Part shown: piece by piece, positions 35,949 to 45,764 of the stretch
Numbering within the stretch: the first letter of the stretch is position 1
Layout of the letters: each line of letters begins with the position of its first letter
DNA from: Mesorhizobium sp. M4B.F.Ca.ET.203.01.1.1
GTDB lineage: Bacteria > Pseudomonadota > Alphaproteobacteria > Rhizobiales > Rhizobiaceae
DNA length: 64,000 nucleotides
NCBI RefSeq assembly: GCF_004791025.1
Contig: NZ_SRUO01000003.1
Location: 186,001-250,000, forward strand
Direction of reading: 5' to 3'
Notes under the pieces: generated by a model
Seen by the model: the letters and a program-made list of their open reading frames with translations, nothing else
The model's database searches: none
Told to the model about the DNA's origin: nothing
Made by a program: the position numbers and the translations under genes

Positions 35949-37417
35949 AAGCTGCGACCGTCATCGGCCGCGCCGTCGGCCTGCTGCTGAGCGCCGCAGC
36001 GCCGTCGGCGAGCTTTGCCGACGAGGCGCTGCAGCCCTATCAGCTGGTGCGCTCGCTGCAGCTCGTGCAGGACCGCATCGCCGCCGGCGACCACGCGGCG
36101 CTGCCGATGCAGGCCAAGCTGCTCGAAATGACCGATGCGCGCCTGCGCGCCGCCGATGCCGGGGATTTCAAGGAACCGAGGAACTTTCGCGCCCTGCTCG
36201 TCTACGGCATGAGCGGCGGCAATCCCGTGACCGTCGAGGCAGCCGCCTCGCGCGCCGAGACCGACCCGCGGAGCCTGGCCGTCGCCAAGGGCATCATCAG
36301 CTACCTGAACGGCCGCCCGGCCGAGGCGATCGAAACGCTGAGGCCGATCGACCCGATGGCGCTGCCCGCCGACCTCGGCGCCTTCCTGGCGCTGGTCAAG
36401 GGCTCGCTGCTCGCCACCGACCAGCCGGCCGCGGCCCTCGCTTTGCTCGACGACGCCCGGCTGCTCAGCCCAGGCACGCTGGTCGAGGAAGCAGCGCTTC
36501 GCCGCTCGGTCGGCATCGCCGCGCAGCAAGGCGACGCGGCCCGCTTCGCGCTGGCTTCCACCCAATATGTGTCGAACTACCTCCACTCGCCCTATGCCAG
36601 CCAATTCGCGGATTCCTTCGTCTCCGGCGTCATTTCGCTGCACATGGCGATCAGTCACGACAAGCTCGCCGACATCACCTCGATGATGGATCCCGAGCGC
36701 GAGAAGGTGATCTATCTGCGCATCGCCCGCCGGGCGGCGATCGACGGCCTGACCGAGCTTTCCAGCTTCGCCTCGGCCAGGGCTGAGCAAGGCCGCGACG
36801 GCAACGGCAATGAGGACGACCCGCGCGCTCAGCTCTATTCCAGCCTGTCGACGGTGACGTCGAGCACCATCGAGGATGTGCGCGCCAAGCTGGAGAAGAT
36901 CGACCGCGCCAAGCTCTCCGAAAGCGACCGGGCCTTGCTCGATGCCGCGCAGGCCGTCGCCGGCGAAGTGGTCGCGCGACCGGCAGTCCCCGCCGTGGAA
37001 AAGCATGACGCGGACGCCGAGAAGTCCGCAGCCGGGAAGCCCGCAGCCGAGATCGCGGCGGCTGAGAGACAGGAAGACGCCGACCTGCCGCCGGTCGAAG
37101 GCGCGATGTCCGAGCAGCCGGCGGTCGAGACATCCGGCCCGGTCGCGAAGCCGGCGGAGAGGCAAGCCCTGGCATCGCCATCCCCGGATGCGCCGGCTTC
37201 TATCCCGGCAGTGGCCGCGCCGACTGCGCAGGCTCCGGCTCCAACCGATGCGCCGGCGGTGGCTTCGGCATCGGCCGAGGCGGCGGCGGTTCAGCCCGCA
37301 TCGACGCCGGAACCTTCCCCCGGTCCCGATCCGTCCGACGCCACCGACGCCGCGATGATGCAGACGCGCCGCCAACTCAACAAGATCGACCAACTGCTTG
37401 GAGCCGCCCCGAAATGA
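35945..37417 (+). CDS. motC: Periplasmic motility protein MotC
   Basis: A 490-residue exported protein with signal peptide (residues 1-25, ending SFADE). The helical core (YQLVRSLQLVQDRIAAGDHAALPMQAKLLEMTD) matches rhizobial MotC. The C-terminal 140 residues are Pro/Ala-rich. In S. meliloti, MotC binds MotB in the periplasm and is needed for rotation; MotE stabilises it. ATGA overlap with motB and with fliK. Confidence 0.9.
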   Translation: MKAATVIGRAVGLLLSAAAPSASFADEALQPYQLVRSLQLVQDRIAAGDHAALPMQAKLLEMTDARLRAADAGDFKEPRNFRALLVYGMSGGNPVTVEAAASRAETDPRSLAVAKGIISYLNGRPAEAIETLRPIDPMALPADLGAFLALVKGSLLATDQPAAALALLDDARLLSPGTLVEEAALRRSVGIAAQQGDAARFALASTQYVSNYLHSPYASQFADSFVSGVISLHMAISHDKLADITSMMDPEREKVIYLRIARRAAIDGLTELSSFASARAEQGRDGNGNEDDPRAQLYSSLSTVTSSTIEDVRAKLEKIDRAKLSESDRALLDAAQAVAGEVVARPAVPAVEKHDADAEKSAAGKPAAEIAAAERQEDADLPPVEGAMSEQPAVETSGPVAKPAERQALASPSPDAPASIPAVAAPTAQAPAPTDAPAVASASAEAAAVQPASTPEPSPGPDPSDATDAAMMQTRRQLNKIDQLLGAAPK

Positions 37418-38808
37418 CCACCAGCCTCGGCCAGGCCCTCCCGGGACTTGTCCCCACGCACGCCGCGTCCAGGTCGGCCGCGCCGGCCGCGAAGGGCGAG
37501 GACACGAGCTTCGGCGATCTGCTGCGCGGCGCCGAAAAACAGCCCGCGCAGGAAAACGGGCAACCGGCTGAAACCGCATCCGCCGATGCGCGATGGAACA
37601 GACGCGCACTGGCCAGTCCCGGCAAGACGCAGCCCGAAGGCGATGCTCCGGCCAGAGCCGCCGCGCCAAAGTCAGCGCTCGGCAAGGCCGTGAAGGACGA
37701 GGCCGATACCGATGCGGACAAGGCCTCGGCGGATGCCGACCCGGCCGCGCAGACCGCGAACGCCGGCCCGCTCAAGGACAGCCTGCCATTGCTGATGGCG
37801 TTGAGCGACATCGGCCGTTTCCAGCCATCGGCCAGAGCGGACGGCGACGATGCCGCGCCCAGCGGGCCGGAGCCGGCGCTGGACGGCCAGCCGCAATCGT
37901 CGCGGCGATTGCTTTCTACCCTGAAAGAACCCGATCAGACCTCGGATCCCGACTCCAAAGATGCCGGTGCCTTCTCCCGGTCCGAACGTGCCTCGAACGC
38001 CGAGGCCTTTCCCGGTAAGCTCCGGCAGCCGGAAGCCATCAGCGCCGTCTTCAAGGACCTGCCGCGCCGGGATGGCGGCGCCACGGCGCCGCCTGAGGAT
38101 CAGACGCCTGCGGACGTATCGGCAGCGCCGGCTAAGCGACCGGCATCGCCATCGAAAACCCTTGAAGCAATACGGTCGGCGACGCCGTCGGAGCAAGGAA
38201 AACAGGCGTCGTCGGCTGCGCGCATCGACATCGTCGCCGAGCAGAGCTTCCCGGCCCCGGCGCAGAACCCGCTAAACCAGACGGCTCCGGCGCTGGTCGA
38301 CGCGCTGGCGTCGGACAATGGCTTGCCGCAGGCCTTTTCGACCCCCTCCGCGGGTTCCCAACCGCCCGGTTCTGTTGCCGTTCCGACACATATATTGAAG
38401 ATCGAGCTTCACCCGGCCGAGCTTGGCATGGTCACGGCCAGCTTGCGGCTTTCCGGAGAGCAACTTTCGATCGAGCTGAAGCCCGAAACCCATGACGCGC
38501 ATCGTCGTCTCGCGGCCGACAGCGAGGCGATCGTCAAGTCCCTGCGCGGGCTCGGCTTCGACGTCGACAAGGTCACGGTACTGCAACCTTCGATAGCAAC
38601 GCCAGCAGCCGCGCGCGTCGACGCCAACAGCTCGCTGCCGATGTCGCCAGGCCGCGAGCAATCCGCCTTTCAGCCCGGCAACTCGAGCGGCAACAATGCC
38701 GGCTCCGGCGGTCAGCAGCCGGGAAGGAACAACAGCAATGACACACCGGACAGCGGCCGCGCTGCTTCGCCTGCTCGCGAGCGCACTGGCGACGGCATGT
38801 TTATCTAG
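37414..38808 (+). CDS. fliK: Flagellar hook-length control protein FliK (formerly MotD)
   Basis: A 464-residue protein. The first 300 residues are disordered, Ala/Pro/Ser-rich and poorly conserved. The C-terminal domain has the Flg_hook pattern (THILKIELHPAELGMVTASLRLSGEQLSIELKPET). The rhizobial gene was first named motD and later shown to act as FliK. Its end overlaps the lytic transglycosylase gene by 71 bp in another frame. Confidence 0.9.
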   Translation: MTTSLGQALPGLVPTHAASRSAAPAAKGEDTSFGDLLRGAEKQPAQENGQPAETASADARWNRRALASPGKTQPEGDAPARAAAPKSALGKAVKDEADTDADKASADADPAAQTANAGPLKDSLPLLMALSDIGRFQPSARADGDDAAPSGPEPALDGQPQSSRRLLSTLKEPDQTSDPDSKDAGAFSRSERASNAEAFPGKLRQPEAISAVFKDLPRRDGGATAPPEDQTPADVSAAPAKRPASPSKTLEAIRSATPSEQGKQASSAARIDIVAEQSFPAPAQNPLNQTAPALVDALASDNGLPQAFSTPSAGSQPPGSVAVPTHILKIELHPAELGMVTASLRLSGEQLSIELKPETHDAHRRLAADSEAIVKSLRGLGFDVDKVTVLQPSIATPAAARVDANSSLPMSPGREQSAFQPGNSSGNNAGSGGQQPGRNNSNDTPDSGRAASPARERTGDGMFI

Positions 38809-39328
38809 CGCCGCCATCAGCGCCGCGAGCGCCGCCACCAACCCTTGCGAACCCGAGATCCTGCGCGCCGCCGACCGCTACGGCGTGCCGGCCGGCATCC
38901 TCTATGCCGTTGGCCTGACGGAGACCGGCAAGAAGGGCAGCCTTCAACCTAACGCCATGAATATAGAGGGAAAAGCAATCTTCCCGCGAAGCCGGGCCGA
39001 GGCCCTGGCGACGTTCGAGGGCGCCCGGCGCGAGGGCAAGACGCTGATCGATCTTGGCTGCATGCAGATCAATCATCATTACCACGCGTCGCACTTTCGC
39101 AGTGTCGAAGACATGCTCGACCCGCGCCAGAATGTCGACTACGCGGCGCGCTTCCTGGTCAGCCTGCATGCCCGTCACATGACCTGGTCGATGGCGGTGG
39201 CCCGCTATCATGCCGGCCCCGGCAACGACCCCGCGCAGAAGGTCTATGTCTGTCGCGTCATCGCCAACATGGTCGCTACCGGCTTCGGCAAATGGACGCC
39301 CAACGCTCGCTCATTCTGCAACCCATAG
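38738..39328 (+). CDS. Periplasmic lytic transglycosylase of the flagellar operon
   Basis: A 196-residue SLT-type muramidase with a signal peptide (ending ISAASA). The catalytic glutamate lies in YAVGLTETGKKG, and the fold motifs LGCMQINHHYH and AVARYHAGPG are present. It probably opens peptidoglycan for rod passage, since the FlgJ-like protein here has no muramidase domain. The start at 38738 has AAGGA nine bases upstream and lies inside fliK. Confidence 0.92.
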   Translation: MTHRTAAALLRLLASALATACLSSAAISAASAATNPCEPEILRAADRYGVPAGILYAVGLTETGKKGSLQPNAMNIEGKAIFPRSRAEALATFEGARREGKTLIDLGCMQINHHYHASHFRSVEDMLDPRQNVDYAARFLVSLHARHMTWSMAVARYHAGPGNDPAQKVYVCRVIANMVATGFGKWTPNARSFCNP

Positions 39329-39439
39329 ATGCACCCATGTTCCAAGGCGCACAGGGGCTTTCCGGCCTCTCCGGCGCCTGCCGCATCGTTCTGCGCGGCG
39401 CGCGCCAATGCACTCCGGTACACCCCATGCGACTGCGCT

Positions 39440-39474
39440 TATTTTCGGGTCCCCAAAAAACTCCCAAGAAAATA
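39440..39474. repeat. Inverted repeat upstream of rem
   Basis: Arms TATTTTC-GGG (39440-39449) and CCC-AA-GAAAATA (39463-39474) can fold into an AT-rich hairpin with an A-rich loop, about 90 bp before rem. It could be a regulator site or a leader structure; it lacks the T-run of a terminator. Confidence 0.4.
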
Positions 39475-39562
39475 GCTACAAGAAATGACGGTTGTTCAGG
39501 ATTCTCGCCACCGGTTACGCCTCCTTCCACGGGGCAAATGAGATGATTCGGAGGGCGGGCCG

Positions 39563-40231
39563 ATGATCGTGATCGTTGACGAGCGTGAGCTCGTAACTGA
39601 AGGCTACAGCTCACTTTTCGATCGCGAGGGAGTGGCCAGCGCGGGCTTCGCGCCCAGCGAGTTCGGCGAATGGGTGAGCTCCGCGGCCGACACCGATCTG
39701 CGCTCTGTCAGGGCCTTCCTCATCGGCGACTGCCGCGAGGGCGCGATCTCGCCGCGCCAGATCCGCGACCGCACCGGCGCGCCGGTCATCGCGCTCAGCG
39801 AACAGCACTCGCTGGAAAACACGCTGCGGCTGTTCGAGAGCGGCGTCGACGACGTCATCCGCAAGCCGGTTCACATCCGCGAGATCCTGGCGCGCATCAC
39901 CGCCATCCGCCGCCGCGCGCATGAGGACGTGACCTATACCGAAGTCGGTTCGATGCGCATCTTCATGGACGGCCGCGATCCCGAGATCGACGGCGAGCCG
40001 CTGCCTCTGCCGCGCCGCGAGCGCCGCATCCTCGAATATCTGGCCAGCAACCGCGGCCGACGGGTCACCAAGACCCAGGTCTTCAACGCCATCTACGGCA
40101 TCTTCGACGAGGAGGTCGAGGAGAACGTGGTGGAAAGCCACATCAGCAAGCTGCGCAAGAAGCTGCGCGAAAAGCTCGGCCATGATCCGATCGATTCCAA
40201 GCGCTTCCTCGGCTACCGGCTGGTGTTCTGA
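39563..40231 (+). CDS. rem: OmpR-type orphan response regulator Rem
   Basis: A 222-residue regulator with a divergent receiver domain and a C-terminal OmpR-type winged helix ([31 protein letters not shown]...[12 protein letters not shown]). Receiver positions corresponding to the acidic pair (D6, E7), phospho-acceptor (D56), Ser79 and Lys101 are present. Rem (FtcR in Brucella) links VisNR to the flagellar structural operons. No partner kinase is encoded nearby. GGAGGG precedes the ATG. Confidence 0.92.
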   Translation: MIVIVDERELVTEGYSSLFDREGVASAGFAPSEFGEWVSSAADTDLRSVRAFLIGDCREGAISPRQIRDRTGAPVIALSEQHSLENTLRLFESGVDDVIRKPVHIREILARITAIRRRAHEDVTYTEVGSMRIFMDGRDPEIDGEPLPLPRRERRILEYLASNRGRRVTKTQVFNAIYGIFDEEVEENVVESHISKLRKKLREKLGHDPIDSKRFLGYRLVF

Positions 40232-40253
40232 TGGCCGAAATCCGCGCCAGCCT

Positions 40254-40274
40254 CGCGCAAGACAAGCGGCATAG
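40254..40274 (+). promoter_or_regulatory. Flagellar promoter motif upstream of flgE
   Basis: CGCGCAAG (40254-40261), ACAA, GCGG, CA, TAG: a full match to the shared pattern, 55 bp before the flgE start, in the 97-bp gap after rem. Confidence 0.6.
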
Positions 40275-40328
40275 GCTCGCGGCCACTGTCATGGGCCCCA
40301 CCGTCGTGGGTATTGAGGAGACGTTTCG

Positions 40329-41582
40329 ATGAGCCTCTACGGAATGATGCGGACCGGCGTCTCCGGCATGAACGCGCAGGCCAATCGCCTGTCCACGGTC
40401 GCCGACAACATCGCCAACTCCGACACCACGGGCTACAAGCGCTCCTCCGCCGAATTCTCGACGCTGATCATGCCGGGCACCGGCGGCGCCTACAATTCGG
40501 GCGGCGTCACGACGACGATCCGCTCCGCCATCAGCTCGCAAGGCGTGCTGCAATACACCACCTCGGTATCCGACCTTGCCGTAAACGGCGATGGCTTCTT
40601 TGTCGTGCAGGATCCGAGCGGCACGCCCTATCTGACCCGCGCCGGCGCCTTCGTCGCCGACGCCCAGGGCAGGTTGGTCAATGCCGCCGGCTATCAGCTG
40701 ATGGCCTACAGCTACGCCAATGGCGATCCGGCGGCGACGGCCAACGGTTTCGAGGGCCTGGAGCCGGTGCAGATCTCCGACCAGGAAATGACCGCGACGC
40801 CGAGCACCGAAGGCGTCTTCAGTGGCAATCTGCCGGCGGGTGCCACCCCGCCTGCGGGCGCCTTGCCGTCCAGCAACAGCGCGACCGCTGAATACACCTC
40901 GAAGTCGTCGCTGGTCGCCTACGACAATCTCGGCAACAAGGTGCTGCTCGACGTCTATTTCACCAACACCGGCTCAGGCGCCTGGGAGGTCTCGGTCTTC
41001 GATCAGTCCAAGGCCACGGCCGGCACGTCCTTCCCCTATACCGGCGGCGCCCTGGCCTCGGCCAACCTGACTTTCGACACCACCACCGGCAAGCTCACCG
41101 GCGCCACCACCGGCATCTCCTTCACCGTGCCGAACGGCTCCACCCTCGCCCTCGACATGTCGAAGCTGACCCAGCTCGGCACCGGCTTCACGGTTTCCGA
41201 GGCCGAAGTCAACGGCAACGCGCCGAGCACGATCGAGAAGATCCAGATCGGCCAGGACGGCATCATCTACGCGCAATATGAGGACGGCTCCACCAAGCCG
41301 CTCTACAAGATCCCGCTGGCCGACGTGACGAGCCCGGACCGGCTCACCGCGCTGCCCGGCAACGTCTACGCGCAGAGCACCGATTCCGGCGCGGTGCGCA
41401 TCGGCTTCGCCAATGAAGGCAAGCTCGGCTCGATCGTCTCCGGCGCGCTGGAAAATTCCAACGTCGATATCGCCGAGGAACTGACCAACATGATCGCGGC
41501 GCAGCGCAGCTACACCGCCAATTCGAAAGTCTTCCAGACCGGTTCCGACCTGATGGATGTCCTTGTCAACCTGAAGAGATAA
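40329..41582 (+). CDS. flgE: Flagellar hook protein FlgE
   Basis: A 417-residue hook protein with N-terminal motif MNAQANRLSTVADNIANSDTTGYK, a large variable middle domain, and C-terminal ENSNVDIAEELTNMIAAQRSYTANSKVFQT. Length is normal. First gene of the flgE-fliQ series. Confidence 0.96.
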   Translation: MSLYGMMRTGVSGMNAQANRLSTVADNIANSDTTGYKRSSAEFSTLIMPGTGGAYNSGGVTTTIRSAISSQGVLQYTTSVSDLAVNGDGFFVVQDPSGTPYLTRAGAFVADAQGRLVNAAGYQLMAYSYANGDPAATANGFEGLEPVQISDQEMTATPSTEGVFSGNLPAGATPPAGALPSSNSATAEYTSKSSLVAYDNLGNKVLLDVYFTNTGSGAWEVSVFDQSKATAGTSFPYTGGALASANLTFDTTTGKLTGATTGISFTVPNGSTLALDMSKLTQLGTGFTVSEAEVNGNAPSTIEKIQIGQDGIIYAQYEDGSTKPLYKIPLADVTSPDRLTALPGNVYAQSTDSGAVRIGFANEGKLGSIVSGALENSNVDIAEELTNMIAAQRSYTANSKVFQTGSDLMDVLVNLKR

Positions 41583-41612
41583 CTGTCGGGCCTCGGCCCG
41601 TGAAAGACCCGC

Positions 41613-43046
41613 ATGTCGCTGACCTCCGCCTTGAGCATCGCACAGTCGGCGCTCCTGACCACCTCGAAGCAGACCAGCATCGTCTCGCGCAACGTCGCCG
41701 ATGCTTCCAATAGCGACTATGCCCGCCGCACGGCTGTCGTCACCAGCACGGCGCCGGGCGCCCGCTCGGTGGTGATCCAGCGGGCGGCCAGCGACCTCCT
41801 GTTCCGGCAGAATTTGAGCGCCCTCTCCGCATGGAGCGGCCAGAGCGCGCTTTACAGCGGCATGGACCAGCTGGAGCTGGCCGTCAACGGCGTCGACAAC
41901 GCGTCCTCGCCCTCGACCGCGATCGCCAATCTGCAGCAGGCGCTGCAGCTCTATGCGACGACCCCGTCCAACCAGAATCTGGGCGCCAGCGTCATCGACG
42001 CGGCCAGGGACGTCGTGCGCTCGCTGAATGACGGCACCCAGGCGATCCAGGATTTCCGCACCCAGACCGACGGTCAGATCGCCACCGCGGTCGATGACCT
42101 CAACAAGCTGCTCAGCCAGTTCCAGGACGCCAACAAGGCCGTCATTTCCGGAACCCGTTCGGGCACCGACGTTTCCGACGCGCTCGACCAGCGCGACGCG
42201 ATCCTGAAGAAGATCGCCGAATATGTTCCCGTCTCGACCTTCACGCGCGGCGACAACGACATGGTCATCACCACCACGGACGGCACGACGCTGTTCGAGA
42301 CGGTGCCGCGCTCGGTGACCTTCACGCCCTCGTCCGGCTACACCGCCGGCATTCCCGGCAACACCATCTCCATCGACAACGTTCCGCTCTCGGCTGGCAG
42401 CGGCGGCAATACCAGCGCCGTCGGCAAGCTCGCCGGCCTGATCACCTTGCGCGACGGCGTCGCCGCCACCATGCAGAGCCAGCTCGACGAGACCGCCCGC
42501 GGGCTTATCACCGCCTTTGCCGAGACCTCCTCGTCGCAGCCCGATGCCGCCGGCCTGTTCACTTGGTCCGGCGCGCCCGCCATTCCCGCCGCCGGCACGC
42601 TGGTCGACGGCCTTGCCGGCTCGATCAGCGTCAACGCCGCCATGACCCCGGCGCTGCTGCGCGACGGCGGCGCCAATGGCGCTGCCTATGTGCTCAACAC
42701 TTCCGGCTCGTCCTACGCCAACCTCCTGATCGCCTATGGCGACCGGCTCGACCAGCCGATGGCTTTCGATGCCGCCGCCGGTATCACGGCGACATCCAGC
42801 GTCGCCGACTACGCCGCCAACTCGATCGGCTGGTTCGAAGGCGTGCGCCAGCAGGCCTCGACCACCGCCGACGCCAAGGAGGCGCTGGCCACGCGCACGG
42901 CCGAGGCGCTGTCCAACGACACCGGCGTCAATGTCGATCAGGAAATGTCGCTGCTGCTCGACCTCGAACACACCTACCAGGCCTCCGCCCGCATGATGAA
43001 GACCGTCGACGACATGCTGGACGCCCTGATGAATGCCGTGGGATAA
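41613..43046 (+). CDS. flgK: Hook-filament junction protein FlgK (HAP1)
   Basis: A 477-residue hook-associated protein. The N-terminus (ALSIAQSALLTTSKQTSIVSRNVADASNSDY) is a divergent HAP1 form, and the C-terminus has GVNVDQEMSLLLDLEHTYQASARMMKTVDDMLDALM. It starts 30 bp after flgE and is followed at three bases by flgL. Confidence 0.94.
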   Translation: MSLTSALSIAQSALLTTSKQTSIVSRNVADASNSDYARRTAVVTSTAPGARSVVIQRAASDLLFRQNLSALSAWSGQSALYSGMDQLELAVNGVDNASSPSTAIANLQQALQLYATTPSNQNLGASVIDAARDVVRSLNDGTQAIQDFRTQTDGQIATAVDDLNKLLSQFQDANKAVISGTRSGTDVSDALDQRDAILKKIAEYVPVSTFTRGDNDMVITTTDGTTLFETVPRSVTFTPSSGYTAGIPGNTISIDNVPLSAGSGGNTSAVGKLAGLITLRDGVAATMQSQLDETARGLITAFAETSSSQPDAAGLFTWSGAPAIPAAGTLVDGLAGSISVNAAMTPALLRDGGANGAAYVLNTSGSSYANLLIAYGDRLDQPMAFDAAAGITATSSVADYAANSIGWFEGVRQQASTTADAKEALATRTAEALSNDTGVNVDQEMSLLLDLEHTYQASARMMKTVDDMLDALMNAVG

Positions 43047-43049
43047 TCG

Positions 43050-44099
43050 ATGAAAGCGACAGCCGTCTCCTCAGCCGCAATATCCAACGCCATGCGCTAC
43101 CAGCAGATGCGCATGCAGTCCGATCTGGTCAAGGCGACGAAGGAGTCAACGACCGGCAAGGTCGCCGATGTCGGCCTGGCGCTCGGCGGGCGCACGACCC
43201 AGGCCGTGACCTTCCAGCGCGATCTCGACCGGCTGAACGGCATCATCGATTCCAACGCGCTGGTCGCCGCCCGGCTGACGTCGACGCAGGATGCGCTCGG
43301 CCAGCTCTCCGACGTCGCGCAGAACTTTCTTTCGGCCTTGACCAGCGCCGTGTCCGGCGATTCCTCGACCAGCATCACCCAGCAGGCCGGCGCGTCGGCG
43401 CTGCAGCAGATGACCGGCATCCTCAACACCAGCGTGAATGGCGAGTATCTGTTCGCCGGCACCAACACCGACGTCAAGCCGGTCGACGATTTCACCGCCG
43501 CCGGCTCGCCCGCCAAAGCCGCTTTCGACGCCTCCTTCGTCGCCTATTTCGGCTTCACCCAGAGCGATCCGGCCGCAGCAAACATCACTGCCGCCCAGAT
43601 GGACGACTTCATCACCACCAGCGTCGAGCCGCAATTCCTCGGCTCGGGCTGGCAAGGCACCTGGTCGAACGCCACCGACGAGCAGATCACCAGCCGCATC
43701 GCGCTGAACGAGACCACGCAGACCTCGGTCAGCGCCAATGAGGACGGCATCCGCAAGCTCGCCATGGCGGCGGCGATGGTCGCCAACCTGTTCTCCGGCA
43801 ACATCAGCGATGCCGCCAAGAACACCGTCGTCAGCCGCGCCCAGACATTGGTCGGCGAGGCCATCGGCGGCATCGTCCAGGTGCGCTCGGAGGTCGGCCT
43901 AACCCAGAAACGTGTCTCCGACGCCAGCGACCGCATGAAGACCCAGGTCGACCTGTTCGAGAAGCACATCATCGATCTCGAGGGCGTCGATCCCGCCGAA
44001 GCCGCGACCCGCATCGCCGACCTGACGCAGCATATCGAGACCTCATTCGCGTTGACCGCGCGCCTGCAGCAGCTCAGCCTGCTGAATTACCTGACCTGA
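43050..44099 (+). CDS. flgL: Hook-filament junction protein FlgL (HAP3)
   Basis: A 349-residue flagellin-like HAP3 protein with N-terminal helices (SNAMRYQQMRMQSDLVKATKESTTGKVADVGLALGG) and the C-terminal coiled segment VDPAEAATRIADLTQHIETSFALTARLQQLSLLNYL. It connects HAP1 to the filament. Confidence 0.93.
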   Translation: MKATAVSSAAISNAMRYQQMRMQSDLVKATKESTTGKVADVGLALGGRTTQAVTFQRDLDRLNGIIDSNALVAARLTSTQDALGQLSDVAQNFLSALTSAVSGDSSTSITQQAGASALQQMTGILNTSVNGEYLFAGTNTDVKPVDDFTAAGSPAKAAFDASFVAYFGFTQSDPAAANITAAQMDDFITTSVEPQFLGSGWQGTWSNATDEQITSRIALNETTQTSVSANEDGIRKLAMAAAMVANLFSGNISDAAKNTVVSRAQTLVGEAIGGIVQVRSEVGLTQKRVSDASDRMKTQVDLFEKHIIDLEGVDPAEAATRIADLTQHIETSFALTARLQQLSLLNYLT

Positions 44100-44130
44100 A
44101 AACTTCCACCGGAACGGCAGAGCCCCGACG

Positions 44131-44478
44131 ATGTATCAATTCTCCTACGCCGACATCCAGACCGACTCCGTCTCCGACGCCAAGGACCGCGAGCGGGAAT
44201 TGCTCACCCGCTCGATCGACATGCTGTCGGCCGCGGCCGCAGTCGGGCAGGATTCCATGGAAGCGATCGAGGCGCTGCACTTCACCAACCGCATCTGGAC
44301 CACCTTCGTCGAGGATCTCGGCTCCAGCGACAACGCCTTGCCCAAGGAGCTGCGCGCCAACCTGATCTCCATCGGCCTGTGGCTGCTGCGCGAGGCCGAG
44401 GACATCCGCCAGGGCCGCACCAACAATTTCGAAGGCCTGATCGAGGTCTCCCAGATCATCCGGGACGGCATCCAATGA
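44131..44478 (+). CDS. flaF: Flagellin synthesis regulator FlaF
   Basis: A 115-residue protein of the alphaproteobacterial FlaF family (MYQFSYADIQTDSVSDAKDRERELLTRSIDML). FlaF is needed for flagellin synthesis and secretion, and with FlbT it sets flagellin translation. Overlaps flbT by ATGA. Confidence 0.94.
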   Translation: MYQFSYADIQTDSVSDAKDRERELLTRSIDMLSAAAAVGQDSMEAIEALHFTNRIWTTFVEDLGSSDNALPKELRANLISIGLWLLREAEDIRQGRTNNFEGLIEVSQIIRDGIQ

Positions 44479-44912
44479 CCAACACGCTGAAGATATCGCT
44501 GAAGCCGAACGAGAAGATCTACATCAACGGCGCCGTCATCCGCGTCGACCGCAAGGTCACAATCGAGCTGATGAACGACGTCCAGTTCCTGCTCGAAAGC
44601 CACGTCATCCAGGCCGATCAGGCGTCGACCCCGCTCAGGCAGCTCTATTTCATCCTGCAGGTCATGCTGATGAACCCGGCGAGCGCCTCCGAGGCGCGCG
44701 ACATGTTCCGCCGCTCGCTGCCCATGCTGCTGGCGAGCTTCGAGGACGGTGAGATTTGCAGCGCGCTGAAGCAGATCGACCGCATGGTCGGCGAGGACCA
44801 TGTCTATGAGGCACTGAAGGCGATCCGCGCGCTCTATCCGCTCGAACGCCGCGCGCTTGGCGGCAATGACGATATTCCGGGCGCGGCGCGCCCGCTGGCC
44901 GTAGGAGCTTGA
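44475..44912 (+). CDS. flbT: Flagellin mRNA regulator FlbT
   Basis: A 145-residue protein of the FlbT family (TLKISLKPNEKIYINGAVIRVDRKVTIELMNDVQFLLE). In Caulobacter, FlbT binds the flagellin 5' leader and promotes decay; in Brucella its effect is positive. The flagellin leaders here contain hairpins that could be its targets. The stop overlaps the flgD start (TGATG). Confidence 0.94.
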   Translation: MTNTLKISLKPNEKIYINGAVIRVDRKVTIELMNDVQFLLESHVIQADQASTPLRQLYFILQVMLMNPASASEARDMFRRSLPMLLASFEDGEICSALKQIDRMVGEDHVYEALKAIRALYPLERRALGGNDDIPGAARPLAVGA

Positions 44913-45325
44913 TGCCGATGACCGTGGACATGACGACCACCATACCGACCGGTGCCAACTCGACCACCACGTCGACCTCGAAGACCGCGGTCGACTACCA
45001 GTCGTTCCTGAAGCTCCTCATCGCCGAGATGAAGAACCAGGATCCGACCAAGCCGATGGACTCGACACAGTACGTCGCCCAGCTCGCCACCTTCTCGCAG
45101 GTCGAGCAATCGGTGCAGACCAACACCAAGCTCGACCAGATCATGCAGTCCTCGGCCCTGTCGCAGGCCGATGCCCTGATCGGCCGCTCGATCACCTCCG
45201 CCGACGGCAAGACGACGGGCACGGTGGCCTCCGTGCGCCTGGCCAGCAGCGGCCTCATCGCGGTGCTGCAGAACGGCACCGAAGTTCCCGTCACCTCGGG
45301 CGTTTCGGTCAAGGCGGCGAGCTAG
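44912..45325 (+). CDS. flgD: Hook-cap protein FlgD
   Basis: A 137-residue hook scaffold protein of the short rhizobial type. Typical segment: DYQSFLKLLIAEMKNQDPTKPMDSTQYVAQLATFSQVEQSVQTNTKLDQI. ATG 44912 and ATG 44918 are both possible starts; AGGAG at 44903-44907 is 10 bases before the latter. Confidence 0.93.
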   Translation: MPMTVDMTTTIPTGANSTTTSTSKTAVDYQSFLKLLIAEMKNQDPTKPMDSTQYVAQLATFSQVEQSVQTNTKLDQIMQSSALSQADALIGRSITSADGKTTGTVASVRLASSGLIAVLQNGTEVPVTSGVSVKAAS

Positions 45326-45347
45326 GCGACAGGCTCGGTCACGACCC

Positions 45348-45614
45348 ATGAACGAGGCCGACGCCCTCGATATCGTCCAATACGCGGTGTGGACGGTGCT
45401 GACCGCTTCCGCGCCGGTGGTGCTGGTGGCGATGGCGGTCGGCATCGGCATCGCGCTGATCCAGGCGCTGACCCAGATCCAGGAAATCACGCTGACCTTC
45501 GTGCCGAAGATCGTCGCCATCATGCTGGTGGTGGCGCTGACCGGCCCATTCATCGGCGGTCAGATATCGGCCTTCACCAACGTCATCTTCGAGCGCATCG
45601 AGCACGGCTTCTGA
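45348..45614 (+). CDS. fliQ: Flagellar export gate protein FliQ
   Basis: An 88-residue export-gate protein with two transmembrane helices and the family phrase ALIQALTQIQEITLTFVPKIVAIM. Last motility gene before an eight-kilobase block of unrelated genes; flhA and fliR resume after it. Confidence 0.96.
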   Translation: MNEADALDIVQYAVWTVLTASAPVVLVAMAVGIGIALIQALTQIQEITLTFVPKIVAIMLVVALTGPFIGGQISAFTNVIFERIEHGF

Positions 45615-45764
45615 CGCGGAACGCGGAGTGCCTGTTCCTTGCGCTCTCCTGACGGCTTGCGGGCAGCCCGGTAGCGGCTAGATTGTGAATTGCGCGGCGT
45701 GGGCGCCACTGGTCTCAGGCGGTGTTCGAAAAATCATGGGGCAGACTAAACCGGCCGGCAGGCC

